Shown here piece by piece: positions 23,448 through 34,505 of a stretch of DNA of 64,000 nt. Where the stretch lies: the NCBI GenBank assembly GCA_020726505.1, contig JAHLEZ010000005.1, positions 2,852,001 to 2,916,000 of the forward strand, given 5' to 3'. The notes below the pieces were generated by a model. The model made no database searches and had not been told where the DNA came from. It saw nothing but the letters and a program-made list of their open reading frames with translations. Position numbers and translations under genes: made by a program. Every line of letters begins with the position of its first letter. Within the stretch, counting starts at the first letter, position 1. This DNA comes from Leptodontidium sp. MPI-SDFR-AT-0119 (taxonomy: Eukaryota > Ascomycota > Leotiomycetes > Helotiales > Leptodontidiaceae).

Positions 23448-24196
23448 TTAAAGCTTAATCTGCAAATCCTTGCATAGGATCTTTGAAGCAACGTGCCAGG
23501 TCATGTTCTCCTCCAACAATACCAATGATCGCCTTGCCAAGTATCTTTTCCGGATATCTTCTTCAAGGGGGGTCGACTTCTCGTCGAAGTTCCACGACTT
23601 TCTCAAGATATATTCATGGCAATTCATAACCGTAAAAAGGTCTAGAATCCAGTCACAGACGCTTCCATTTTCGAATACCATGCGCATGACCTTCTCTAGA
23701 AGCTCCACCCCAAAGTTATATCGATCCACTGCAAGCTTCTTTGACATACAATTAACGTTGCTTCTACGCCGATAAACCCATGTGCGATCAAACGGGACCA
23801 GAAGAAACTCGTCCATCTTGAAGTTAATGTGTACAAGGTTCTCAACTGTTCGTTACGGCAGACTTCTCTGCGAGTCTTCTCCCTGCAAAGGGTGTAGAAT
23901 CTTGCCCCTTCACTTCTCGACTCCTGGTTGACATGCATAACAGCTGGTTGGCGAGATTGCCCTTCAACAGCTGACTTCCAGATTTGCACAGCAACTGCGT
24001 CGATGACCTTTACAACCCGGGGTTCAGACGCGATAATGCCGCAGATGATGTTGCGGAGCTCTCGTGGCGGGCGTGGGAAGGGCTTGAAGGTGAGTAGAGG
24101 AATCGAAGGAGAGGAGTTGTAGAATTCGAGGCGGGGAAGCTTTGCGAGCAGAGAGGTGAGGCGGGACGAGATTGGTTTGGGTTGGATAGCTACCAT
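23448..24196 (-). pseudogene. 2EXR-domain gene (copy 4) with one frameshift
   Basis: The first part (24196 to about 23845) reads SRLTSLLAKLPRLEF, FKPFPRPPRELRNIICGIIA, VEGQSRQPAVMHVNQESRSE and FYTLCREKTRREVCRN. The homologous continuation VHINFKMDEFLLVPFDRTW lies in the next frame, from about 23845 to the stop at 23448. The switch falls exactly in the conserved stretch before the YxNFxxDxF motif, so a one-base indel is the simplest reading. No GT..AG pair bridges it. The copy has no intron after the LPxELR motif. The rest of the sequence is intact, so this is a recent break or a sequencing error. Confidence 0.75.
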
Positions 24197-25167
24197 GGTA
24201 GTGTGAGGAGAGGTGCACGAGTTCGTAGAGAGAGAATCTTAAAGGTGTGCCGATGTGGAGAAGGTTGGACGGTCGAGGAGAAGTGACTTCGTGTGAGTCT
24301 TGGGCTTTCGAAGGGTTTGCCTTATTGATGGTCAAGGTTGCGGACTTCTCTCCGTTTGCTTGAGGAAAGGTGAAAGGTAAGTTATGCATCTTTTCTTTTA
24401 CCTGATGTTATCGGGTAAAGGTATTGAAGTTGGCAGATCTTTGAGGGAGTCAAGAAGCAACTCAAGGTAGACGAAGTATGGATCCTCTAAGTGATGTTGA
24501 GTGCGAAGAGGTTGATAGCGAAATGATGATGTTGGGAAGAACGCGCTCAAAGGTTGCAAATTTACGGAAGTTTCGCGCTAGTGGTATAAGCGAGAAACTG
24601 ACTTCAACCACCCCTTTTTGGCCTGGGTATTTGCCCATAGAATCACGGTATATCGAGAGTATCTAAAATATAATAAAAAACATATCGACGAGTTGGAGAA
24701 GATTAGCAAGGATTGAAGAGTCCACTGATAAGTAGCATCTTGGCCTTGGGACCTGGTTCCGACTTTTGTTTACTTTTGTATGGTTTCCGTATGTATAGTC
24801 GTGAAAAATGACGAAGAAGAAGTAAAGGAAATGGAGGACAGAAAAACAAAAACGACTTCCAGTTTGACCTATGAAGGCTAATTATGATGTGAATTTGTGA
24901 TGAGGCTTTTGAATTATGGTTGTCATGTCTTGTTGGCAGGCCGCTGGTAGAATGATCAACCAAGCCTCAAATTTTTACTCCGAAATTATAGTTCCACTGT
25001 TGTCTTATCTTTCCACAGATTCCAAAAGATCATATAACTTCTTATAAAATATCTCCATTGGCTGTCTAAATATCCTAGCCCCAGCCTCTGACCCCAAACA
25101 CAATTATACTTTGCATCCAAACAGATGACGCATGATATCTCTACCAAGCAGTCCTAAATTTTTCACA
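24197..25167. other. intergenic, no gene recognised
   Basis: About 1 kb of mostly low-information sequence between a broken and a relic 2EXR copy. A small open frame at minus 24963-24703 has no domain. Confidence 0.5.
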
Positions 25168-25530
25168 TCAGCCAGCCGACCTCCAACGCCAAATGACCAG
25201 GTATATTCCTTGAAAGAGGCAGTATTGAGAAATGATCGGGGATCTCGCATTCGTCAGCGAAATATATAGCCTGGTGGAGACGTTGACTGTTCCTCGAGCG
25301 TTCGGCCTTGAAGTTGCATTTATCGATGCCCAGTCTCCCACACTCGCCCCCTCTTCATGTGTAGCGAAGTTCAAATTCATCTTCCGCAATTCCCTAGGGA
25401 AGCGACTGAAGTTGGCGAGAGTTGATGAGGCCTTCGCAGATTCTTGGAGGATTCGAGGATTTGAGGTGTGGTAGCTTTGCCAGTAGCGTTTCGAGGCACG
25501 ACGTTGTGATGGGGGACTTGAAGGTGGCAT
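25168..25530 (-). pseudogene. 2EXR relic (copy 5), short and frameshifted
   Basis: Traces only. RLETLLAKLPHLKSSNPP occurs in one frame near 25490-25430 and ANFSRFPRELRKMNLNF in another near 25420-25370. Both match, in order, the N-terminal motifs of neighbouring 2EXR genes (for example LLAKLPRLEF in copy 4). The remainder is not recognisable. It sits in the expected position of the same-strand array. Confidence 0.6.
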
Positions 25531-26109
25531 GGAAGAAGCTCTGTGATTAAGAGGCTCTGATAGATAGTAGCGCGTGGGAGTTTCTTGTTGCAAATTGGAT
25601 GAGCATTCGTCTTTGAATGTGTAGTGGGGGGGGGGAGTGGGGAGGTCGCCGTGTCACTCGCCTGTTGGATCTAAATTCTTCATCATTTGTCGACTCCTCC
25701 CACACTTCTTGCAGCTTGTTAGCGCAGGCAAATAGCCATTGGTTCTGCCTTCAGCAAAGTCTTGTTCTCTTCACGGAACTCGAAGTGCACTTTCACCTCG
25801 AGGTATGAGCCTAAATACGATAAGAAGATTTCGCATCTGGAGTCTCTTTGGTGTCTTAATTTTTGCCCTGCAAACGGAGTGTCCTAACATGTCCCAACTC
25901 GGGAAGTGCCTTCCCGTCCACAGGAAATTCTTCCTCAGGCATCTGATGGTCATATTCTGGTAAGCCAAGCCAATCATCCCTTCTCGGCCAGAACGCGTTC
26001 TCCTTCCCGAAACCTCCGTCGCACAAACCACAGTTGTTTGCATGCATCATCTGAGCAGTCATACCCAAGAACCGAGAAATAGCCCCCAATCCAATAGGCA
26101 AGCGACTCT
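25531..26109. other. intergenic with G-run
   Basis: It includes a run of nine G at about 25625-25633. The minus frame 26101-25856, directly after the stop of copy 6, is open but has no recognised domain; it might be a lost 3' extension of that gene. Confidence 0.4.
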
Positions 26110-27016
26110 CTATCTCAGCTCAACGTTCCACTTAGTCATATTAACCTTCGACGGCAAATCCGGCAAGAAATGCAACAAGCCTTTCATAAGACTATACTTC
26201 AACCCCGCCAGATGAAACTCCCTATCAACTCCCGTCAACGCGGCAACAACCTCCTTCGAAAACTCATCCAACTCCATACCGTAATCACGAATCCTCGCAA
26301 TGCAGAACAGCATAAGCGGGAAAGGCATTCCTTTCTTCTCGTTGTACGTTTGTTGTAAGCGGGTAACGTACTGGAGGTATCTCGGCTTGAAATTGTAGTC
26401 GATGAAGTGCTCCGATCTAATCGCATGGTCCACAGTTGGGCATTTTGACAGGACGAAGATGTCTCGTGAGAAGTTGACGTAGATCGCCGTACCTTCTGAG
26501 GTCATGGACTCGCTCTTTGCTTGTCGCAACTCTGCGCTAGTGCCTCTCCATTGCTTGTCTCCGTCCTCTGGTGAGCGTTGGGCTTTCTCATAGCATCGTC
26601 TGTAGTATTTGGAGGCTAGCTTGCGGGATTCTTGGCAGGCGCCGACCATGCCGGGGTTCTTGTGTTGGCCAGAGACACTCGAGTCCCAGGTTTGGTACGA
26701 AGAAGGGTAACGACGGTCGAGTTCGATGAGTTTGATGTATCGGGGCTCAGAGCCTACGAAGGACCAGATATGGTGTCGCAGGTTTTCGGGGAGCTTGGGG
26801 AAGAGGGTGAACTCTTGAAGATATACTATGAGCGATCAGGTCAGTAATTATCAAATAAACGTCGAGCAACTCAGTGGCAAAGGTAAGTTCATAATATATC
26901 AAGGATCTCTGCCATATATCTGCGACAATGGACGGAGCAAGGAGCGCAAACTTACCTGGAGACTCGGGGATGGTGAGAGGCGGCAGCGTCGACAGGAGCT
27001 TCTTAACGCGACCCAT
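26110..27016 (-). CDS. 2EXR-domain protein (copy 6), 258 aa
   Basis: Exons 27016-26956 and 26825-26110 are joined across a 130-nt intron (GTAAGT..CATAG). The start MGRVKKLLSTLPPL equals that of the paralogs. After the join come VYLQEFTLFPKLPENLRHHIW, SVSGQHKNPGMVGACQESRK, YYRRCYEKAQ and IYVNFSRDIFVLSKCP. The intron falls between the leader and the 2EXR block, slightly upstream of its place in copy 3. There is no signal peptide or membrane helix. The reading frame is intact to the stop at 26110. Confidence 0.83.
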
Positions 27017-27574
27017 TGTTGGAAATTCTTGGTGAGACGAGCTCTGCAAAAAGGAACTCAGCAAATATTGACAGAATAATGCAATAATTGAGCTAGTATC
27101 AAGGTCCGATGTAGTTTTTGAAAAGGTTGCGGTGCGAAACTGAAGGTCTGAGAACTCCGTGGGGTGGTTTGATAGGAGCCGAAATCTATTCACCCCAGCC
27201 TTGCCAAAGGTGAACAACTCTCCCAGACCGAGCTTCAAGCAATGATTGACTTCTACCACGTAATGAAAACCAATTCTAAAATTTGCAGATGTCGCCTTTG
27301 TGACCAGTACTTTAAATACACCTGTGGGAGCTGGAAGTTGTGAAGACTTGGGGAACCACCCGCGGGCTCTTTGATATCGCTTTCACAGCATCCTTAATGT
27401 CGAACTAATACCATTAGCATCTCGTGAAAAGAGTTCAATTTGTAATCCATATTGATAAACCAAACCAAAAGTCCAATACCAATCAACTAAAGCGAACGGA
27501 AAGCAAATATCCAATCCCTATCCAAAGGCCCAACCTACCCAGTCCCATCCTTCCAGCGTACCAAACCCATCCCA
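27017..27574. other. intergenic, no gene recognised
   Basis: About 0.55 kb, holding the upstream region of 2EXR copy 6 and the 3' flank of the secreted-protein gene. No supported coding sequence. Confidence 0.5.
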
Positions 27575-28295
27575 TCAACAATCCCTCTGTCTCCTTGAAA
27601 CGATAATATTATAACGATCCGTATCAAACTCCTGCCCACCACTAACCCAATCTCCCCATCCAAAATCCCACCTACGACAACGATCATAGATATCCTGGGC
27701 GTAGGAAGCAAGGTATCCGCAGTTCGGTGTGATGGCGTAGTTGTTGTCGTTGCAGAGGACTATGGCGGTTTCATTCTCGCATCTGGGCCTTGTGCAGCTG
27801 AGAGCGTTGACGGGACAGCGTTTTCTGATGGTTCCGAGGAGGAGGAGGAGGGAGTTGATGGATTCGGAGAGGGTGCGCAGACGGACGCCGACCCAGGGTT
27901 GGCCGGAGACGGGGATGCAGAATGTATTATCCTGATGAGAGTTAGACAACATGACGCTCTTATTAGAATTCTGAAACTGGGCTGTGGGGTTGATACCTTT
28001 GATCGCGCAACAAGACCTGTGTCTGCAGCTGTGCCGAGCTCGACAGCTGGTTCGATGTGAGGGATGTTGAAGCTTGGATCCGGGGCAGTTAGCTGAGCAA
28101 TAATTTGCTGAGCAGTTCCAGTCAAAGTGATTTCTGTTCCGTTGATGGTATGGTTGGTTGAATTGCATTGGTGTGAGAGGGTATGGGAAGGTTGAGTGTC
28201 GCAGCCTCCATAGCTTGAATAGGGATACTGAGGACTTGGGCAGCTAGGAAAGATAACGCTAGGGAAAACCAAGTGTTAAGATATGTGGAATGCAT
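27575..28295 (-). CDS. small secreted cysteine-containing protein, 186 aa, effector-like
   Basis: Three exons (28295-28229, 28133-27997, 27931-27575) join in frame. The second intron has a CTAAC branch point, and the first uses a GTATCC donor. The N-terminus STYLNTWFSLALSFLAAQVL is a signal peptide. The mature part contains about nine cysteines, most in the last exon (RKRCPVNALSCTRPRCE, LCNDNNYAITPNCGY, YDRCRRW), suggesting disulfide bonding outside the cell. I do not recognise a family. Small secreted cysteine proteins of plant-associated fungi are often effectors; here that is inference from size, signal and cysteines only. The first intron boundary is the least certain. Confidence 0.68.
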
Positions 28296-28711
28296 AGCTT
28301 TAAGTCTGTGTAGATTGTTGGATGATTTGTTGTTGGAGAGAGGAACGGTTTTGGAATATATTGTGGGTAATTGACGTTGTAAACTTGGCAGTGAATTTAA
28401 GCGGAAGTCAATACACAATCACCGCAGATCGATGATTTAAACCAACGTCTCAAGGTCCATTTGCCTCATATGTTAGGGTCTCACAGTCCTGCCACAGTGC
28501 ATTGAGTGCTTTTGTTTGTATGCTCTCGATTCTGAGATTTGCTGTGACTAGTTACAAAGCATTCCGCTATAATATCCCCCAAACTGCTTTAAAAAAGAAC
28601 GGCGAGAGAAGAACGCTGCAGAGACCCCACAGGCTTGGAATCAAGACGAAGCACCAATCTTTATCGCACATGGAGATGGTAAAACAAGTCGATCCATGAG
28701 CGGCTCCCAAA
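28296..28711. other. divergent intergenic region
   Basis: About 0.4 kb between the secreted-protein gene (leftward) and the membrane-protein remnant (rightward). Presumed promoters; no gene. Confidence 0.5.
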
Positions 28712-29422
28712 GTGGCAGATATCAACTCTCAGGCTTCAAGTGATCGGCCCACTATGCTCGTACATTCCACGACGACGGATAGTTCTCCGAAGATGTTGGA
28801 AGATAGTTCACCACCTCCTCCCGAATCAAAGACTTTTGGAATGAAGAAGAAGGTATTCTGGATCTTGACCCTCCTCACTCTCATCATCATTTCCGCCACC
28901 CTAGTCGGTACAATCGGAGGTCTCCTTTCAAAACGCTCCAAAGCTTCCTCTTCAACAACCAAGAAAGGTCCAAAATGCTCTTCTTACCCTAAACCAAAGA
29001 AAACGGCAACCAACCCAGGCGCTCCCAAATCTTCGACCGCGACGGTCTCTACACCACCGCTTTCAAATATCGTCCGTACTCCTGGATTCTGGGATACCAT
29101 GTCGATGACGGGACATTGGCTATGTGTTCGATGAGTTTCTGCCAGGGTGATCATCAGCTGGGTTGGTGGGGAAGCAGTGAGTGTGTTGGAGTGAATGCGA
29201 CGAAGTGGCAAGGATATGAGTATGGCGGTTGTGGCGAGGTGTGGGAGTCTTTTTGTAGATCCGGGTTGTCCGTTGAATAGGGAGGGGGTGACGATGACGG
29301 CGCCTAGCTATGATCCGCCTGTTGGTACTGCGTTAACGGGGACGGGCGGGTTTGGGAATTCGTCGATGTCGACGATGGTGACGACGACGAGCGTTGGGCT
29401 GGCGTCGGTTACTGCGAGGTAG
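28712..29422 (+). pseudogene. single-pass membrane protein with Cys/Trp-rich ectodomain, frameshifted twice
   Basis: The frame starting at 28712 encodes a polar N-terminus and one membrane helix (VFWILTLLTLIIISATLVG), followed by a basic Lys/Ser stretch. From about 29030 the plausible continuation is in another frame: DGLYTTAFKYRPYSWILGYH, then LGWWGSSECVGVNATKW and YGGCGEVWESFC. From about 29255 a third frame gives DPGCPLNREGVTMTAPSYD and a Thr/Ser-rich tail ending at 29422. No GT..AG pair repairs either join. The general plan (helix near residue 60, extracellular domain) resembles that of the lectin-like gene at 58.7 kb. The family is not recognised. Confidence 0.55.
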
Positions 29423-29949
29423 ACCGTGAGATTGAGTTGATGATGAAGAGAAGCTGCATTCCAGTTGACGGACTTCTCAAATTTAGCTAAGGCTGGCATA
29501 GATGGAGGACGAAAAAGCTTGAGGGCCAAAGGGGACAGCTCCTTTAAGGAGAAAGAGCATAGCATACTATTTGTGGTGATAATATATGGTCATGCAAACC
29601 AGGCTGCCACGTGGATGGATGCAGGCTGACCGGAGCGCGGACGCGGTGGATCGAGATTCGGAGACTGGGAACGGGGCGAGTCTGATAGAAATTACATTCA
29701 ATGCCGTGATCGGTCGAGGTTGGATTTGTTCATGCCATACCAGAACAAAGAGCAGAAAGTGGTGCCAAATCTTAATTATGTGCCAACAAAATATCAATCA
29801 TGATCCAAGAGAGTAAAGCCGTCGAGCCCGGACAGGTTGAAGGTATGGCATCCGGCTGGAAAAGTAGGCATATAAGACCAGAAGACGTTGCATTCAAATC
29901 CACGATAGCCATACCAATTCAGAGTCGTTCCCAAGATCTCAGTATGGTT
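29423..29949. other. intergenic, no gene recognised
   Basis: About 0.5 kb between converging remnants. No supported coding sequence. Confidence 0.5.
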
Positions 29950-30660
29950 TCAATAAGGCTTGCGTGCGTAGATGAACAACTGAGGCTCCTCCATCACCTC
30001 CTTGGAATTGCAAAGACCTGCCTCGACAACTTTGGGCATGAAGTTTTCCACTTTCACGTATTCGACGATAAAGCCCAGGTCGCTCAGCAAGGTATTGTAT
30101 TGGGCTTCCGACAGCGAAGAGAAGATCCCTTTGCGGCCAAGCCAAGTTTGTTCGAAATGCTCTACATCGGCTGGAATGGTACTGAACACCAGCAAACCCC
30201 CTGGCTTCAACCAAACAAAGATGTTGCTGATCATGTCCTAGATTTGTGACTGAGGAAATGCTAATAACATGGCAGGATAGGAAGTCACTGCGTCAAATGT
30301 GGCGGGCGCAGCACTGTAGTCTCGACAATCGATGAGCTGGAAGGTTGCAGAAGGCACAGAAGACTTTGCAACGGAGAGCATCCCCTCCGAGACATCAATC
30401 CCATGAACCGTATGGTGATTTGGAGGAGCCGATAAAGTTGAGGCAACTGGAGAGCCTGTACCGCAGCCAACGTCAAGGATGTAGGATCCGGGATGAGGCA
30501 ATTGGAAGACAAGCCATTCGAGAGAAGCCTGCTGAGCTGGAATATATTTATAGACATTTTCATATCTCTGCCCAATCGAATTGTATAGGCTTACTATGTC
30601 GTGACCTTGTCTGGTGCCTTCGTTGATCGTTTGACTGCTCGGTGCCATTCTTGCTCTCAC
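29950..30660 (-). pseudogene. class I SAM-dependent methyltransferase with one nonsense codon
   Basis: A single frame from MAPSSQ (30648) to the stop at 29950 encodes a typical small methyltransferase. It has SAM motif I YILDVGCGTGSPVAS (GCGTG at residues 61-65), GIDVSEGMLSVAK, FDAVTSYPAMLLAFPQ, then WLKPGGLLVFSTIPADVEH and a C-terminal strand pair. The only fault is TAG at 30238-30240 (codon 137), between FPQSQI and DMISNIF. CAG to TAG would explain it. No intron bridges the stop. The substrate cannot be told; relatives methylate small molecules. Truncation removes the last third of the SAM fold, so the product should be inactive unless the stop is read through. Confidence 0.82.
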
Positions 30661-31206
30661 TGATGCAGACCAAAGTCAGGGAAACGGACTTGACGTGAGG
30701 TGGTGTGTGGCGAGCCGGCCGACTGAGAAAACTTCAGGCCTCGCGGCTGCCCCCCTCCCCTCCCCCCCAGACCGCCTCATTTTCTCCCTTCTCGGCTAGC
30801 AATGGGCTGCACATCTCGAACTCTAATGCACCGCTTATTTGGCACGATAGAAACTTTGTTAGATGATGAAGCTGGGCATAGCCGGTGCCTGTCTAATCCT
30901 AAAGTAAATTTTGGAAGCGTTCGCTCCAGACGCGATCATGTGGTGCCTCAGACCATGTCCAAATGGGCGGCATATCACAGCTACTTGGCGGACGTGTGGA
31001 AGAGAGATTCTTTCTTAGAGTTAGTACGAGTCGGTAAATGACGAAAACATTTAGCTAGGTCTGGCTTCTATCAAGTTCGTTGATCATCACACTGCTTGTA
31101 AACCCAAGACGTCATGAGAGACACAGAGAGACCCCGCGAAGACATCACTTCAAATTCCTCATACCCGCTACAACCGGAACAATCCTCCCTGCAAAATATT
31201 TCACCA
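30661..31206. other. intergenic with poly-C tract
   Basis: It contains a C-rich run near 30750-30770 and a small open frame (plus 30802-31041) with no domain. No gene is supported. Confidence 0.45.
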
Positions 31207-32330
31207 TCACCCGGAATCTGGTATTCGTGCTTCCAAGTCAGACACTGCATTGTGACTTGGCCGCCAATTCTCCCCCAAGGCAGTTGCGTAGGACAACCAA
31301 ACTTCAGTGTGAAGTATTCCTTGGGATACCCTGGAATTCTCTGGAAACAACAACACATATGCCACATTCCCAGCTATGTAGCCTTGGTGATGTACCATGA
31401 GCTGAGCCGCCATGGAGATCCTCGACCAAGCTCTGGAGGCGAATAGTCCAAGAATAAATCCACGATGTTTGGCAGCTGCGCGCGCATTCCTAAGGCGTAA
31501 ATGTATTCGCGCCAAGATTGGTTAAGCAGGCCAATCTTCCCTTCAAATAGCTGCGGCATTAACTTGAATGGATTATGCGCGCCGGATCCTCCAACCTCGA
31601 CCCCAGAATTGGCCGCATCCATGACGGCCTTGTAAAGTACCATCATACCGCTGATTGAACTTCGAAGAGCTCCTCTTGACCCAATCAAGATATCCTTGCC
31701 ATAACCCCAGGGGGGCAATTCGTAGGTAGACCCGTTGGAAAGAGCCGCATACGCTTTGGCTGTATTGTCATCGAAGGGCTGATCGGCGTAGAATGTTCGA
31801 TTCAGCCGCAGCGGATTGATGATGCGCTCACGGAGGAGATCTAGGTATGTCGAGCCGGAGGTTTTCTCCAAGACCTGACCAACGATCTCATAGGCAATAT
31901 GGTTGTAGCCAAATTTAGCCCGCAACGGGCTTACCACAGGAGCATAGTTGAAGGTGGGAATAGCTTGCGAGCGTTCCATGACAATCTGGTTGTCTGAACT
32001 AAGCCAAAGGCCATCGTATGGTGCTATGCCGGTCCTGTGGCTTAGTAGATCCGCAATGGTGATGTTGGCCCGCGCATCACCGCGCTGGTACTTCGGAAAT
32101 ATTTCGTGAAGTTGGGTGCTGAAGTCCGGTCTCTCCTCGTCAACCATCATACCAACCATTGCGGCCGTGATAGCTTTGGTTAAAGAGTAATCAGCCAGGT
32201 TGTATCTTCATTTGGTGCCAGCTCCTTTTCTACGTTCTGCAAGCCATATTCTGCAGTATGCATCAGCTTGCCATGATGCATCACACCGACCGAGATGCCA
32301 GGAGTGTTGGTGACATTGCAAATCTGAAGG
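31207..32330 (-). pseudogene. beta-lactamase-like serine hydrolase, frameshifted
   Basis: The N-terminal block NVTNTPGISVGVMHHGKL lies in one frame at about 32320-32210. The catalytic S-x-x-K block NLADYSLTKAITAAMVG follows in another frame from about 32200. The long middle part (IADLLSHRTGIAPYD, FGYNHIAYEIVGQVLE) is open to about 31420. A second shift there puts LMVHHQGYIAGNVAYVLLFP out of frame. At least two indels therefore break a class-C beta-lactamase/esterase-type protein, and the first exon is not recognisable. Such fungal proteins hydrolyse esters or lactams, mostly outside the cell. A different but intact member lies at 35.8-37.6 kb. Confidence 0.75.
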
Positions 32331-33084
32331 ACCGGACCAAGTGCTACCAGCGCAGAGGCGAGAAGCCTGAATGAACAAGGCCGATCAGTTTAATCCTGAT
32401 GCAAAGAAGCGAAATGTGTGAGGAGAGCAGCAAGCACAGGAGAAGAGATGAGAGGAGATGGTGCCCACACCGCGTATGCTGTAGATATGGTAGGTATATC
32501 GGACTACCGAGTTTCTGGAAGTGGGGTGGGTGGTGGTAAACTTGCTGTTCGGAAGGCGTGAAACTGCAAGACAAGGCAGGTCGGTATAAGGTATCAATCA
32601 CTTATGCTCTAGGGGCAAACGGGGATGGGAGAGGGGGGGGTCTGTTAATCCATCCGCTTGCTTCAATAGCAAGGGAAGATGGGATGGGTCAAAGGACAGA
32701 TAATCGAGTAGTAGGTGAGATAGGGAAGGGATCAATCAAGATGGTGAGAATGAACACTCGAGGGTCTGCTCTGCTCTGCCGATAGTCAGTGGAGCCCCTT
32801 TGTTGGGGGATTTGGGATTTGGGAATTAGAAGGGAAGCAAAGCCTGCCCGTGAGTGTGAGAAGGTAGACTAGCACGGGAGCGGGAGCCTGAGGAGGCAGC
32901 CTGGACGAGACGGGACAGAATGGAATGTAACTAGTTGTGTTCTACTACTAAAGCAGCAATAGAGATCCTAGACTTCTCTCACTAATAACAAACCCACGCT
33001 GAGGAATCAAGAAAGAAGAGCAACCACCACAGAAAATATCCTTTGCAAGAAGATCCCGGAGTGTGAAGTCCATCCTTTGACCAT
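32331..33084. other. intergenic with G-rich tracts
   Basis: About 0.75 kb, with a G-run (GGGAGAGGGGGGGG) near 32627. No supported coding sequence. Confidence 0.45.
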
Positions 33085-34107
33085 CTAGCGGAATCTTCCT
33101 GGGGACATGTCGTTGATATGAAGGCTTCGAGAGGATTCTTCGTTGAGAAGGCGGACCGGACCGAGAACAGTTCCATCTGAAAAAACCACGAAAGTATTAA
33201 ACTTGGTCTTCTTCAAGTGCATAGGGTTCTGCTTGGCGCGAATGTTCTCCAACAGAATATCGGCTTGTCTGTCGTTCATCCTCAGCTGAGTGTTGACGTT
33301 ATCCTCCATTCCCTTCAAGAAGGTAGCGGCTCTTGAAAGCGGTTGAATGAAGTTCAACTCCTTGAGGCTTTCCAACAGGTAGAAGAACGTCATGTTGGCG
33401 GAGATTATTGGCTGGGGGATATGGAAATTGTGCATCTGATCCAGGATCTGAATCTTCGATATGCCCTCAAAGAAGTACTTCATCACCATGGGTGCGGGGG
33501 GAGTGAAAGATCGTCTAGCGACCCGAACAGCCGCAGAAATCAAGTCTCGGTGCTTAAAGTGGTCAACCTTGAAGTTCACGTACAACGAATTGAATGTGAA
33601 TATGGGATTGTTGTCAATCGACTGGACCTGTTGAGATGGTTGAGCGTTCGCGGGAGGGGTGACAATTGGGAAGATCGATTGGAGGTAGATACGTTCGCGG
33701 ACCTTGGCGTAGTATTTCTTTGCTTCGTAACGCGACTCCCTCGAGGCCTCGAGAACAGCTGGCATCTTGTGTTGACTGGGGATAGTTCGCACGATATTGA
33801 CGGCTCCCTGGCTAACTGTCGGGACCAGTAAGACGACACGAGGTTCGAGGCAGGCATGGGACCACTAGATTTCAGAAACAATTACTCCTGAATCTTGTAT
33901 AGGAGTGGTGAGGAAAGTACTTACAATCTTTATTCTCAGCTCAAAGGGCAACTTGTCGAAAACCTTGAAGGAGTCGAGGCAGGAGGATTCATCAATGCTC
34001 AGCTTGGAGAGTTGGGACAGCATGGTTGCCATTGGCACGTTGCGACCTCCTCCCTTAGAGGCCATCGTGATGGAGATTGGACTCGTGGGTGGCCCCATTT
34101 CGTCCAT
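33085..34107 (-). CDS. 2EXR-domain protein (copy 7), 320 aa
   Basis: Exons 34107-33925 and 33864-33085 are joined across a 60-nt intron (GTAAGT..ATCTAG), phase 0. This restores FKVFDKLPFELRIKIWSHACLEPRVV, the same intron site as copy 3. Downstream are HKMPAVLEASRESRYEAKKY and LYVNFKVDHFKHRD. The chosen start is MDEMGPP; an upstream in-frame ATG at 34185 would add 26 residues. The C-terminal half is diverged. There is no signal peptide. The function is as unknown as for the others. Confidence 0.82.
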
Positions 34108-34505
34108 CTTTGAGGTTGTTGACTTCCTCGATGGTTGATGTTTCGCGAGTGACGAACGGTTCAAAATAAAGACCTTCGAACGCACTAGCCAAATTCGGAA
34201 TCGAGGTAGACCGCTATCAGGCAGGAATATCGTTTGTTTTGGTTCGGCCGATTGGGGGAGGCAGAAACAGACCGCCTAGGAGAAGAGCGAGATATTCCGT
34301 TCCGAAGGGGGTATGGAGAACAAAATGCCGAACCTGGCGAGAAGCTCCATCGTGGAAGCTCAATGAATGGTAGTAGGTGTCAAAAGTTCTCGGAGAATGC
34401 AGCAGGAAGTCCATTTCCACGGCTCAATCTGTCATCCATCAAGTTTCTTCCATACGCACAGTTACCCGATCCATATCGTCGTGGAATTGTTCTTCAGGAT
34501 AAATC
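34108..34505. other. intergenic, no gene recognised
   Basis: About 0.4 kb between two same-strand 2EXR copies. Confidence 0.5.

Noticed and set aside
25625..25633. G and C homopolymer runs (also near 12870, 30750, 32627)
   Set aside because: Short isolated runs with no regular spacing or gene association; not treated as functional quadruplex sites.
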